Source of the DNA: Candidatus Latescibacterota bacterium
Lineage (GTDB): Bacteria; JAAXHH01
Direction: 5' to 3'
Length of the DNA: 64,000 nucleotides
Assembly (NCBI GenBank): GCA_012270975.1
Contig: JAAXHH010000006.1
Coordinates: 1-64,000, forward strand
The position numbers and the translations under genes are program-made. Below the pieces are notes generated by a model. It saw only the letters and a list, made by a program, of their open reading frames with translations. It had not been told where the DNA came from and made no database searches. Of this stretch, positions 25,385-33,889 are shown in pieces. Position 1 is the first letter of the stretch, and each line of letters starts with the position of its first letter.

Positions 25385-25500
25385 GGAAACCGTCCAGTCA
25401 ATTCTTGCTGAACGAAAGGCGAGACTGCAGAACGGCACTCAAAATCATGGGGCTCCCCGGTCAGATGGCTCTTGTTACCTGCGTGTCAGTAGGGTGCTGA

Positions 25501-26424
25501 TTACTGTTTAACCGGCACGACAGCCAGAACAGTCCTGAACTTCTCTACACAGAACTGGGCTTCGCGCATGTCGCCGGTTTCCAGGCAGTAGCACAGCCCA
25601 CCGAGTTCCCTGTACGGGAGGTACAGTTCAATACGCGAGAGAGCGCCAGGGCCGAATTCACCACCTTTCGCCTGGTATGCCCCAAGCATGCAGGTCACAT
25701 ATTCACGACCCAGGCGCATCTGCGGCACGAAATCAAAGATGGGATCGCCAAATCCCGCGTATTCCCAGTCAAGGACCCCTGCGACCCGTGGTTCATCGGT
25801 CGCATGAAACAGGATATGTTCATGCCACAGGTCACCGTGAGAAAACCATTGGACCGGACAACCCAGTTCCCAGTCCTCACAGTACTGTTCCCACCAGTCT
25901 TGTGCTTTGTACAGTTCGCGTGGCGTTAGGGCCGCTTTCAGGTAGGCGTGCGCGTACGACCATGTTTCCTCCGGTGGGGGAGCCGAGGATGACGGCAGTT
26001 CCGGCAGGTCGTCCTGACTGATTTTCTGTATGGCGAGAACCAACTCCCCCATCAAAACCGCTATTGGTTGAATCCGTCGTGATCGCTTAAGTACCGATCC
26101 CAGGGGCGCTCCCTCGATCTTCTTCTGCATCATGACCCCGAAAGGGAAGTCGTCCGATTCCTCGCAATATCCCAGGACCTCCGGCACCTCAAAGGGAAGA
26201 AGGGACTTGAGTTTTGAAAGGACATAGCACTCCCTTCTGTGTCCGGTCCGAGCCTTCCTGTTCAGTGCCACTCTAAAGACCACGCCGGCGGGGCTTCCCA
26301 GGACGACGCTTTTAAAACCCGCACCAATCTTGCGAAGGGGAAACGCGGAACTGCCGAGGTCAAAGGTACGCCGGATGCCATCGGCTAATGCGTTGTCGTT
26401 ATTGAATAGATCAGAAAAGGTCAT
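25501..26424 (-). CDS. APH/fructosamine-kinase-like phosphotransferase
   Basis: 307 residues from the ATG at 26424 (an ATG at 26451 gives 316). KIGAGFKSVVLGS is the glycine-rich loop, HGDLWHEHILF the catalytic loop with Asp, and VLDWEYAGFGDPIFD the metal-binding segment. The H-E-H catalytic loop recalls choline/fructosamine kinases. The start region is short and AT-rich because higBA is read divergently from only 50 bases away, so promoters of both genes overlap. Substrate is not predictable. Confidence 0.8.
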   Translation of the reverse strand: MTFSDLFNNDNALADGIRRTFDLGSSAFPLRKIGAGFKSVVLGSPAGVVFRVALNRKARTGHRRECYVLSKLKSLLPFEVPEVLGYCEESDDFPFGVMMQKKIEGAPLGSVLKRSRRIQPIAVLMGELVLAIQKISQDDLPELPSSSAPPPEETWSYAHAYLKAALTPRELYKAQDWWEQYCEDWELGCPVQWFSHGDLWHEHILFHATDEPRVAGVLDWEYAGFGDPIFDFVPQMRLGREYVTCMLGAYQAKGGEFGPGALSRIELYLPYRELGGLCYCLETGDMREAQFCVEKFRTVLAVVPVKQ

Positions 26425-26461
26425 CTTTAATCTGGCATGTTGACGTAGCATGGATGCGGGG

Positions 26462-26482
26462 CTATTATGCTATTATGATAAT
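26462..26482. promoter_or_regulatory. Probable HigA operator at higBA start
   Basis: CTATTATG is repeated twice in tandem (26462-26469, 26470-26477), and ATTAT-G-ATAAT (26472-26482) is a perfect small palindrome covering the higB start codon. HigA antitoxins commonly bind such sites to repress their own operon. Direct binding is not shown. Confidence 0.5.
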
Positions 26483-26768
26483 GTCATTCCACAATAATGG
26501 CACTGAGGATATCTTCAATGGACGGGAAACACGTGCGGCGCGCTCCACATGTCCGTCTTCACTATGGTCTGTTGCCGTACGTAAACTTGAACAGTTGGAT
26601 TCGGTAGACATACTACGCGACATGAACAGTCCACCAGGCAATCGTCTCGAGGCCCTGCGGGGTGCGCGTTCCGGGCAATACAGCGTCCGAGTTAATGACC
26701 AATATCGCGTGTGTTTCGTTTGGTCGGACGCTGGTCCTCGGGATGTCGAAATCGTCGATTATCACTAG
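26475..26768 (+). CDS. higB: HigB-type toxin (RelE fold)
   Basis: 97 residues from the ATG at 26475 (another at 26481); the longest frame starts at 26454. The N-terminal MSFHNNGTEDIFNGRETRAAR and PPGNRLEALRGARSGQYSVRVNDQYRVCFVW blocks match HigB toxins very closely, ending in DVEIVDYH. HigB is a ribosome-dependent mRNA interferase that cuts mRNA during translation. It precedes its antitoxin, the gene order typical of higBA (toxin first), with a 22-base gap. An AT-rich palindrome overlaps the start. Confidence 0.92.
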   Translation: MIMSFHNNGTEDIFNGRETRAARSTCPSSLWSVAVRKLEQLDSVDILRDMNSPPGNRLEALRGARSGQYSVRVNDQYRVCFVWSDAGPRDVEIVDYH

Positions 26769-26790
26769 ACCGAGTTGTGAGGTGTCCACT

Positions 26791-27105
26791 ATGATACTTG
26801 TTCCTACAGATCGTATTCCAACCCATCCGGGTGAGATGTTACTGGAAGAGTTTCTGATTCCGATGAAGTTGACGCAGCGTGAGTTGGCTGCCGCCCTTAA
26901 CGTTCCCTACCAGCGCGTGAACGAATTGGTTAACGGGCGACGCGGTGTTACACCAAGCACGGCGCTGCGGCTGGCAAAGTACTTCGACGTGTCGCCCTCG
27001 TTCTGGCTAAATCTCCAGTTACGATGGGATCTGTATCACGCCATGCGGTCCGAGGCAAGTGAGTTGGAAGCGATCGAGCCTCGTGGCGTAGGCATCGAAG
27101 TGTAA
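26791..27105 (+). CDS. higA: HigA-type antitoxin, XRE family
   Basis: 104 residues from the ATG at 26791, with GAGGTG upstream; the frame from 26662 is a read-through inside higB. PTHPGEMLLEEFL is the HigA N-terminal signature, followed by the helix-turn-helix LTQRELAAALNVPYQRVNELVNGRRGVT (about 25-52) and SFWLNLQLRWDLYHA. It neutralises HigB and represses the operon through the AT-rich site near 26470. The stop is followed 60 bases later by the end of a permease gene on the other strand. Confidence 0.92.
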   Translation: MILVPTDRIPTHPGEMLLEEFLIPMKLTQRELAAALNVPYQRVNELVNGRRGVTPSTALRLAKYFDVSPSFWLNLQLRWDLYHAMRSEASELEAIEPRGVGIEV

Positions 27106-27164
27106 ACGACAGGCAGGAATCATAAACAGTTATCAGGGGAAAGATACATGATTTCCCTGTAACT

Positions 27165-29567
27165 TCACCCCGCCCGCAAAGCATCGACGGGGTTGGCCGT
27201 GGCGGCCTTCAGCGCGTGGTATCCCACCGTCAGCCAGCTAATGAAAAGCGTCGCAAGGCCGGCAGCCACGAAAATCCAAATGCTCAGGTCGATGCGGTAA
27301 GGAAAGTTCTCCAGCCACGCCTGCATCACGAAATACCCCACCGAGGCACCGATCACGAACGCGAGCGCAAAGAGCCTGGTGAATTCCTTCGACAGCAACA
27401 GGACAACGTTCGAAATCGTAGCGCCGAGGACCTTGCGTACACCGATCTCCCTGGTCCGCTGCTCCGCCGTGTAGGACGCCAATCCCAGAAGTCCCAGGCA
27501 CGCGATCATAATGGAAAGCACCGCGCCTGCGACGAAGACGGATCCCAGCCTTTGTTCGGCGGCGTACAGACGCTCGAGGTCCTCGTCCAGGAAGTAGTAG
27601 TCCATGTCGGGATGGTCTGGATACGTTTCCCGCCACTGTGCCTGAAGGACTTCAAGTCCGCGGGGCAGGTTCTGTCCCCGCAGCCTGACCACCATAAAGT
27701 TGCCTTCACCCCAGTACATAACAATCACAGGCTCAATGGGTTGACGCAGCGACTGGTGGTGAAAATCACCCATGACGCCAATGACATTTCTGGGTGGATA
27801 GGTATCCGGTGCGCCTGGATACCTGAAGGTCTTTCCGACGGGATCTTCCCATCCAAAGGCTTGCGCGGCGGTTTCGTTGATCACAACGGCGTTGTTGTCC
27901 GAGGCGAATTCACGGGAAAACGAACGGCCGGATTTGATTTCGATGTCCAGCGTCTCCAAATAGTCGAAGTCCGCCCAGATCGTAGAGACCAGGGGCGCCT
28001 GATCCTCGGGAAACCCTTCGGGTTGAATCAGATTGAGAGAGGTTGCCGTACCGGGTGCGCTGTCCGTTGAACTCACGTTAACGATCTCAGGATACTGCAT
28101 GACCCCGCGCTTGTAGGCGGGATAGCCGAGCACGGCCGCCTGATCGGGAAGTCGGATGACGACCAGGTGTTCTTTGTCGAAGCCCAGTTTCTTGTTCTGT
28201 ATGTACTCCACCTGGTCCAGCACCACGGCGGTTCCAATGATCATGACGATCGAAACAATGAACTGGAAGGTGATCAGCGCCTTTCTCAGCATCGATTGGG
28301 AGAATCCGGTGTTCGACGCGCCGCCCACCACCGCCGCCGGCCTGAAGGACGCCAGAACAAACGCGGGGTACCCGCCGGCAGCGATTCCCGTAAACAATGC
28401 GATGGCCGCCAGGGCAGGAAGCAGCCAGGCGGATTCGTAATCCATCTCCAGCACTTTGCCGGACAACTGGTTGAACTGCGGAAGAAGCAGGTGGACCAGT
28501 CCCAGCGCGACGGCCAGCGCAATAAAGGAGAAGAAGACCGACTCACCGACAAACTGCCTGATCAACTGGACCCGGTGTGCGCCCAGTACCTTTCGAATGC
28601 CGACCTCCTGCATTCGCCGGGCGGAGCGGGCGGTGGACAGGTTCATGAAATTGAAGCAGGCGAGGAGAAGAATGAAAGCGGCTACCGAGGAGAAGATGTA
28701 GACGTACCGGATGTCGCCGTTCGCTTTGATTTCGTTATTCAGATTCGAATGAAGGTGGATATCGGTGAGAGATTGCAGGTAGGGTCGCATTTCGACGCCG
28801 ACGGACTTGAGTCGTTCGCCGAAGTACTTGTCCATAAACTGAGGGAGTTTTCTTTCGAGATCGTCGGCTGTATATCCTTCCTTGAGCAGGAGGTAGGTAT
28901 ACATGGTGGAATTCAGGTTCTGTATCGTGGTCGGCTCGAAGTATATGCCCGCCGCCGCCGCGGTGGCAAAGGAGGCCAGAAAGTCCGCGTGGAAATGCGA
29001 GTTCTTCGGCAGATCCCGCATGATCCCCGTAACTGTAAACATGAACTTGTCGTCCGCGGCAATCACTTTTCCGATCGGGTTTTCATCCCCGAAGTACTTC
29101 CTAACCATGGATTCTGAAACTACCACCGCATGGGGCTCGGCCAGGGCCGTTTTCGCATTGCCCTGAACGAGCGGGATGGTGAAAATGTCAAAGACCGATG
29201 AATCCGCAACGACAAAGTACTTCTCGTATGACCGCTTGTCGCCGTAACGAACGAGCCAGCGGGTGTTTGGCGGCTTAAGCCGGGTGAAATGCTCGATTTC
29301 GGGGTATTCCATCGCCAGTACCGGTGCCCAGGAAGGAGGTGTAAACGCCGACTCATTGATCCTGCCATCCGCGGTATCGGATTTCACCAGGCGGTAGATT
29401 CTGTCGTTGTGCTCATGGTGCTGGTCGTAGCTGAGTTCGTCCTGCACGTAGAGCATGATCAGTATGCAACTGGTTATTCCGACGGCCAGTCCCAGCACGT
29501 TGATCGCCGAATACCCTTTGTATCTGAGCAGGTGCCTTATCGCGGTGTTCAGGTAGTTTCTGAACAT
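27165..29567 (-). CDS. FtsX-like ABC transporter permease (MacB-type) 2
   Basis: 800 residues, same architecture as the gene at 20595: N-terminal helix, MacB_PCD periplasmic domain, FtsX core, second periplasmic domain, second FtsX core ending in ATANPVDALRAG. Shared marks include RHLLxxKxYxAxNxLxLAxG at the start, the CFNFMNLSTARSARRMQEVGIRK block and the IGVRKVLGATISNVVLLLSKEF block. The two are paralogues that have diverged well beyond recent duplication. No ATPase subunit is next to either gene, so they may share one encoded elsewhere. Possible cargoes are lipoproteins, lipids or antimicrobials. Confidence 0.88.
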   Translation of the reverse strand: MFRNYLNTAIRHLLRYKGYSAINVLGLAVGITSCILIMLYVQDELSYDQHHEHNDRIYRLVKSDTADGRINESAFTPPSWAPVLAMEYPEIEHFTRLKPPNTRWLVRYGDKRSYEKYFVVADSSVFDIFTIPLVQGNAKTALAEPHAVVVSESMVRKYFGDENPIGKVIAADDKFMFTVTGIMRDLPKNSHFHADFLASFATAAAAGIYFEPTTIQNLNSTMYTYLLLKEGYTADDLERKLPQFMDKYFGERLKSVGVEMRPYLQSLTDIHLHSNLNNEIKANGDIRYVYIFSSVAAFILLLACFNFMNLSTARSARRMQEVGIRKVLGAHRVQLIRQFVGESVFFSFIALAVALGLVHLLLPQFNQLSGKVLEMDYESAWLLPALAAIALFTGIAAGGYPAFVLASFRPAAVVGGASNTGFSQSMLRKALITFQFIVSIVMIIGTAVVLDQVEYIQNKKLGFDKEHLVVIRLPDQAAVLGYPAYKRGVMQYPEIVNVSSTDSAPGTATSLNLIQPEGFPEDQAPLVSTIWADFDYLETLDIEIKSGRSFSREFASDNNAVVINETAAQAFGWEDPVGKTFRYPGAPDTYPPRNVIGVMGDFHHQSLRQPIEPVIVMYWGEGNFMVVRLRGQNLPRGLEVLQAQWRETYPDHPDMDYYFLDEDLERLYAAEQRLGSVFVAGAVLSIMIACLGLLGLASYTAEQRTREIGVRKVLGATISNVVLLLSKEFTRLFALAFVIGASVGYFVMQAWLENFPYRIDLSIWIFVAAGLATLFISWLTVGYHALKAATANPVDALRAG

Positions 29568-29749
29568 GGCGCTATATTGACCTTCTCGACTATCCCGGAC
29601 GTTCCGGGTATTTCGAGTGTAATGACGCGGAAGAGTTGGACCAGTTTAATCTCGTCTGTTAGACGATTCTCATCGAACAAATATCAAATATAAACAAATG
29701 GTCTCGGTGCGTGTATCCCCGATTCATGGCCGGCGGCCGTTCGACCCGG

Positions 29750-31030
29750 CTATAGCTTATAGGTCCCCGCGTTGATCGTAAGCGTTCCGTCTTCATGCTC
29801 TTCGTGCTCCTCGTGTTCTCCCTGCTCCTCCTGCTCCTCTTCGTCACTTTCCGCCCCTTCGGCCGCATTGTGCATCGTGCCTTCGTTGACGACCATTCTG
29901 GCTTCGACCGCGCTCATCTGGTCCGGAAAGCAGGTTATCGTGCCCCAGTTGTAAACTGCGGCCAGACGATCATACAGTTGCCCGGCGTCTACGTCTTCTT
30001 CAATAGCCACGTTTCCCGAATTGTACAGTGTGGCGGTCCCGTCGATCAGATCCAGACGCGACTGGCGCAACGTGAGGTCGGTCTCCACGACCCAGAGGGT
30101 GCCCTCATAGAAGAAGACATCGGTGTTTAATGTATCGCATACGCTCGAAAAGACTTCGCTCAGCGGTTCCGGGCACAGGACCTTGCCCGTGCAGACGAGA
30201 CCGTCGACCGCCCTGTCCAATGCGTCTGCGTCTATGTCCTCATGAATGGTGACGTTACCGTTAGCGTAGATCTTCCTCCCCTTCCACGACCGGATGCTTC
30301 CGGCGGTCAGGGACAGGTCGCGTTCGGCCAGTTCATGTTCGTCGGGCACGACGGTCGTCTGCGGAGTACCGGCCCCGGGATCGTACTTGGAGCGAAGCAT
30401 GCGAACGTTTCCCGCGCGGCAGAGGACATCGCCCCTGACGTGGACGGTATTGAGCTTCCGATCGAGCGCGTCGTCCGGCACGGGCTCCGGAATCCTGAGA
30501 TTTCCGGTGATGACCAGGTCCGCGCCGTCGGACAGCGACGCCAGATAGACTTCATCCAGCACGACGTCGCCGTTAATGAGTTGTGCGGAGGCCCTGTACG
30601 ACGCGAGGCCGCCCATATTGGACGTCAGCTTATTTGTGATCGGTCCGGCCACGTGCTCCGGATACAGGATGTTCCCCATGTTGATGATTTCACTCCATGA
30701 ACCTTCCAATCCCTCGGCCGTGACATCCGGCTCCAGCGTGATGTTGCTCATGTTCAGGATCAGAAGCGGCTCTACTTCACCGGAAAACGCATCCCGGCCC
30801 ATGATCTCATCTGCCATGACCGTCTTCAGCCTGACATCTTTGGAGACTTCGATCAGGGTTCCCATGTTATTGGAAAACATCGACAGAAAGTCTCTGGTTT
30901 CCGGCGTCACCAGTACGGTGCCGGCATTGACATGCAAAATCCTGGACGCCACCTGTTCCGTGGTTTCCCGCATGTCCAGGGTGCCGCAATTGATTCGAAC
31001 CGAACGGGGGGCGCGTTCTTCTAAGTTCAT
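29750..31030 (-). CDS. Solenoid-like protein linked to ECF sigma factor
   Basis: 426 residues from the ATG at 31030, preceded by GGAGG six bases away; the frame is open to 31153. No named family could be assigned with confidence. From about residue 25 to the end, short strands recur every 15-30 residues around N-x-G-x-hydrophobic motifs (for example NAGTVLV, NMGNILY, ANGNVTI, NSGNVAI, NWGTITC). That points to a right-handed beta-solenoid of bactofilin/polymer-forming type. Near the C-terminus comes an acidic, His-rich run (about 393-415), then a closing INAGTYKL strand. It lacks signal peptide and membrane helix. The upstream ECF sigma gene, same strand, 97 bases away, probably controls or is controlled with it. 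Confidence 0.65.
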   Translation of the reverse strand: MNLEERAPRSVRINCGTLDMRETTEQVASRILHVNAGTVLVTPETRDFLSMFSNNMGTLIEVSKDVRLKTVMADEIMGRDAFSGEVEPLLILNMSNITLEPDVTAEGLEGSWSEIINMGNILYPEHVAGPITNKLTSNMGGLASYRASAQLINGDVVLDEVYLASLSDGADLVITGNLRIPEPVPDDALDRKLNTVHVRGDVLCRAGNVRMLRSKYDPGAGTPQTTVVPDEHELAERDLSLTAGSIRSWKGRKIYANGNVTIHEDIDADALDRAVDGLVCTGKVLCPEPLSEVFSSVCDTLNTDVFFYEGTLWVVETDLTLRQSRLDLIDGTATLYNSGNVAIEEDVDAGQLYDRLAAVYNWGTITCFPDQMSAVEARMVVNEGTMHNAAEGAESDEEEQEEQGEHEEHEEHEDGTLTINAGTYKL

Positions 31031-31127
31031 TGTCTTCCTCCTGTCCTTTGGCATGCATCCGCAAACGGGAACTTGTAACTGTGGGGCCTCGGCATCGTGA
31101 TGCCGCGTATTCGATGCCGACGCATCG

Positions 31128-31640
31128 TCAGGCGAATCGGGATTTTCGCGCACGCAGCTTCCTGATGGCCACGTGCAGGCGGAAACGGACCGTCGAAGCC
31201 GGGATTCCCGTCCGACTGGCGATTTCCTCGCTGGTCATACCCGTTACGAAACGCATATGAAAGAGATCGTGATCTTTCTCCGGTATGTGCCTCATAATCT
31301 CCGGTATGCTGATCGTTTCGAAAATATGTGCATCCGAATCAGACCGCCATCCGGCGGTTTTTTGGATCGACTCCTCCTTTAGGATCTGGTGTAATGTCCC
31401 GAGGAATGCCCTTTCTCTTTGCCGGGCACGCTGCTTGTCCACGAACAGATTGCCCATGGTCCTGAACAGCCAGGCACGCCTCCGGTGGGGCGATAGCGAT
31501 TTGAGCAGACTCAGATTTCTCATGGCCCGAATGAACGTTTCCTGAAGCAGATCGTCCGCGTTGTCTTTGTCCGCAGTCAGCCGTCGAGCGTGCTTCATGA
31601 GTTGAGCGGCATACGTTTCATAAAGATCACCGACAGTCAT
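31128..31640 (-). CDS. ECF-type RNA polymerase sigma factor
   Basis: 170 residues. Region 2 is present as LYETYAAQLMKHARRLTADKDNADDLLQETFIRA..., with the conserved DDLLQETF (about 28-35) and the RAWLFRTMGNLFVDKQR segment that melts promoter DNA. Region 4 (about 110-165) has SEEIASRTGIPASTVRFRLHVAIRKLR, the -35-binding helix-turn-helix. It directs RNA polymerase to a small regulon. No classical zinc anti-sigma gene is adjacent; instead a solenoid-like protein follows. Whether that protein senses a signal or is a target gene is not clear. Confidence 0.9.
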   Translation of the reverse strand: MTVGDLYETYAAQLMKHARRLTADKDNADDLLQETFIRAMRNLSLLKSLSPHRRRAWLFRTMGNLFVDKQRARQRERAFLGTLHQILKEESIQKTAGWRSDSDAHIFETISIPEIMRHIPEKDHDLFHMRFVTGMTSEEIASRTGIPASTVRFRLHVAIRKLRARKSRFA

Positions 31641-31876
31641 GTGCGGATCCGATCATCAACCTGAGAGCAAATGAAATCGAAGCGGTTCTCATGCGTACGG
31701 CGATCTGGCGTCCAGGGGCGCTCTTCCGCAGGTGGTACGCTGCCGCGGGTGGCGTTCTGTAACAGGTCGCTTGGTGTCCAGGGCAGTCTGCCGCGGGTGC
31801 TGCTCTACTATTTACGACGATCCACGATGAGGAACCGTTTGAAAAAAGAATGTGAATCGCCGTAGGAGATCCTGCC
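31641..31876. other. Spacer before orphan HigA gene
   Basis: 236 bases between divergent sigma-factor and HigA-like genes. It was searched for a HigB remnant and none was found. It contains a degenerate repeat: two imperfect copies (about 31713-31740 and 31772-31800) of a GTCCAGGG-centred unit. Confidence 0.4.
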
Positions 31877-32197
31877 ATGTGTAATGAGAAGCTGGCTCCT
31901 GCACATCCTGGCGAGATTCTGTTGGAAGAGTTCCTTAAGCCGATGAATCTGAGTCAGAATCGGCTTGCACTTTCCATGGGCGTACCCGCACGTCGCATCA
32001 ATGAAATCGTTTTGGGGAAGCGAGGCATTACCGCCGATACCGCCCTCAGACTGGCACGCTACTCTGGCATGTCGCCGCAATTCTGGATGGGCATACAGAT
32101 GGACTATGCGCTCGACGTTGCCGAAGACGAACTTTCAGGTCGTCTGGAGCACGAGGTACGGCCACATACAGGGACGAAGTTGGTGACTAAGGCCTGA
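31877..32197 (+). CDS. Orphan HigA-like antitoxin/regulator
   Basis: 106 residues. APAHPGEILLEEFLKPMNLSQ and the helix-turn-helix NRLALSMGVPARRINEIVLGKRGIT (about 29-53) make it a close HigA relative; SPQFWMGIQMDYALDVAEDEL follows as in HigA. There is no HigB-like gene before or after it, so it is an orphan that may act only as a DNA-binding regulator, cross-talk with the HigB at 26475, or be left over from a lost pair. The start ATG at 31877 has AGGAGAT upstream. Confidence 0.85.
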   Translation: MCNEKLAPAHPGEILLEEFLKPMNLSQNRLALSMGVPARRINEIVLGKRGITADTALRLARYSGMSPQFWMGIQMDYALDVAEDELSGRLEHEVRPHTGTKLVTKA

Positions 32198-32233
32198 GGG
32201 CTAGATGATCCAGCAACGGTCAATCACTACGGT

Positions 32234-32446
32234 TTACTGCTCAAGATTCGTAATCTTCTCATCAACAAACACCTGCTCGATCGGCATATCAAATAACCTG
32301 GAGATCTTGAAGGCCAGAGACAGACTCGGGTCATACTTGCCCTTCTCAATGGCATTCACCGTCTGCCTGGAGACTTTCAAACGATCCGCCAACTCTGCCT
32401 GGGTCCAGTCCCTTTCGGCGCGCAATACCTTCAGACGGTTTCTCAT
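32234..32446 (-). CDS. XRE-family transcriptional regulator
   Basis: 70 residues from the ATG at 32446, whose ATGA overlaps the stop of the membrane gene upstream; longer frames lie inside that gene. MRNRLKVLRAERDWTQAEL, then LKVSRQTVNAIEKGKYDPS and a short C-terminal helix are the typical compact HTH_3 regulator (YozG/YgzD type). These small regulators are regularly coupled to a membrane protein, as here, and control that operon. The near-palindrome in the promoter at 32902-32917 is a good candidate binding site. Confidence 0.9.
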   Translation of the reverse strand: MRNRLKVLRAERDWTQAELADRLKVSRQTVNAIEKGKYDPSLSLAFKISRLFDMPIEQVFVDEKITNLEQ

Positions 32447-32823
32447 CGGTACTTCCATTGAACGAGTAGCTGGGCAATTGCATAAAAGAGAGCCATGCCA
32501 AAGCCTACAAACATAGTATTGAACGGTGGAAAACCCACGTTTTCCAGAAAACCATAGGTGATGCAGAACATCATGGTTGCAAGAAAGGAGATGATTACCG
32601 CTTCTAAACAAATACGCCTGTGCAATTCATCCAGGCTCATGACGCGGCGGATCATGGCCAGCATCATGAACACAACGGGGATCACGGGCGCCACTGTTAC
32701 CGGGGTCCGCCAGGGTGTATCGGGGTTCTCTCTAAGAAACGTCAGTGACATTACCAGTACGACTGAATAGGCCAGCATGTAGCCGCCGAATTTCAGCATG
32801 TAGCGTAAAGAACCTTGTCGCAT
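32443..32823 (-). CDS. Four-helix membrane protein of HTH pair
   Basis: 126 residues with four hydrophobic segments (about 10-29, 42-60, 75-93, 103-122), connected by short loops and an R-R/H basic turn in the middle. It belongs to the short DUF-type membrane proteins found upstream of a compact HTH regulator. The start ATG at 32823 follows GGAGG at nine bases. The two genes overlap by four bases (ATGA). Function is unknown; such pairs are often thought to sense membrane or antimicrobial stress. Confidence 0.75.
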   Translation of the reverse strand: MRQGSLRYMLKFGGYMLAYSVVLVMSLTFLRENPDTPWRTPVTVAPVIPVVFMMLAMIRRVMSLDELHRRICLEAVIISFLATMMFCITYGFLENVGFPPFNTMFVGFGMALFYAIAQLLVQWKYR

Positions 32824-33184
32824 TGTCCACTGCCTCCTCTCTTACTTACTCGCTTATGAATAAACTGCAATGCTCGATGTGTCGTGTTGTCATGACATAA
32901 TGTAAAGTATAATTTACTTTTTGTCAAGTATTATTACATAATTTACAGGATAACCCCCATGTTCAATTGCAGTATTTTAGGCTGCAGCGTGGAGAGATCG
33001 TTTCAGAGAAGCTGCATGACGACCCTCGATGAAGCTTGAGAGCAGCGCGCGATCAGGAGGGTCAACTGATCACCATCGCTACGGCGACCGCCAGGATGCT
33101 GATGTCATGTGGTTGGAAACATGAAAGCTGTTGTCCGATCCATATCTACTAGCTGACATTAACCGGAACTAATCAGGGTGTAAT
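32824..33184. other. Divergent spacer, HTH operon and HAD gene
   Basis: 361 bases. The left half holds the promoter and operator described at 32899-32927, in AT-rich sequence. The right half (about 32970-33184) is ordinary sequence upstream of the HAD gene at 33185, without a gene I can support. Confidence 0.4.
32899..32927 (-). promoter_or_regulatory. Promoter with built-in operator for HTH/membrane pair
   Basis: Reading leftwards, TTGACA (32927-32922) is followed after exactly 17 bases by TACATT (32904-32899), a near-consensus sigma-70 promoter. The near-palindrome GTAAAGTATAATTTAC (32902-32917) lies in the spacer and touches the -10, where a repressor would block polymerase. Another TTACATAATTTACA-like element lies at 32934-32946. 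The 120-base leader then runs to the gene start. Confidence 0.6.
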
Positions 33185-33877
33185 TTGAATATCGCCGCAA
33201 TTTCCTTCGATGTGGACGCGACCCTGATCGACACGGACCGGGTCATCATGCGATCCATGGAGTCTGTTCGCGATGAATTGAAAGAGCGTGTACCGGGAGA
33301 GCGAACCCGGAGCCTTACGGTAGAACAGATGTGGTATATTCGCGACCAGGAGGAAAAGGGGTTCGAGGGCAGTTTGAAAGACTACGATGAGATCAGGCGG
33401 AGATCTTTCTTCAGGATGCTTGATCATGTCGGATACACGGGACCTGATCTTTCGACGCGCCTCAACGAAGTATACCTGAAACACCGGTACAACGACATCG
33501 AACCCTACGAGGATGTCGTGCCCATGCTCGATGCCCTCGGTTCGCGCTTCAAACTCGGTCTGCTATCGAACGGCAACAACTATCCGGAGTACTTCGGACT
33601 CGCAGATCGTTTTGACTTCGCCGTCTACGCCCAGGACATCGGAATTGAGAAACCGGATCCGAGGACTTTTCAGATCACGGCGCAAAGGGCGGGCTGTGGC
33701 CTGGAACAGTTGTTGCACGTGGGAGATTCCCTGGTAACCGATGTCGAAGGTGCACAGGCCGTCGGGGTGCGTGCGGTGTGGCTTAACCGCGATGGCGCAT
33801 CCAATGAGACGGGAATAGAACCCGACTATCAGATCGCTTCGTTGGCCGAACTTCCTGCCCTGTTAAGTTTGGTTTGA
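33185..33877 (+). CDS. HAD-family hydrolase with DVDAT motif
   Basis: 230 residues from a TTG at 33185 with AGGGTG upstream. HAD marks: motif I is FDVDATLID (8-16), where the usual Gly of DxDGT is Ala; SNGN near 130 is motif II; IGIEKPDPRTF has the motif III Lys; HVGDSLVTDVEGAQAVG is motif IV. It resembles the FMN/pyrimidine-nucleotidase and 2-haloacid-dehalogenase-like phosphatases. Cytoplasmic; substrate unknown. A GNAT gene begins 12 bases downstream, so the two form an operon. Confidence 0.85.
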   Translation: MNIAAISFDVDATLIDTDRVIMRSMESVRDELKERVPGERTRSLTVEQMWYIRDQEEKGFEGSLKDYDEIRRRSFFRMLDHVGYTGPDLSTRLNEVYLKHRYNDIEPYEDVVPMLDALGSRFKLGLLSNGNNYPEYFGLADRFDFAVYAQDIGIEKPDPRTFQITAQRAGCGLEQLLHVGDSLVTDVEGAQAVGVRAVWLNRDGASNETGIEPDYQIASLAELPALLSLV

Positions 33878-33889
33878 GTCTGATTCGAA

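Noticed and set aside
31641..31876. HigB remnant upstream of the orphan HigA
   Set aside because: All frames were read; no part of the HigB motif set (PGNRLEAL, RVNDQYR, EIVDYH) was found.
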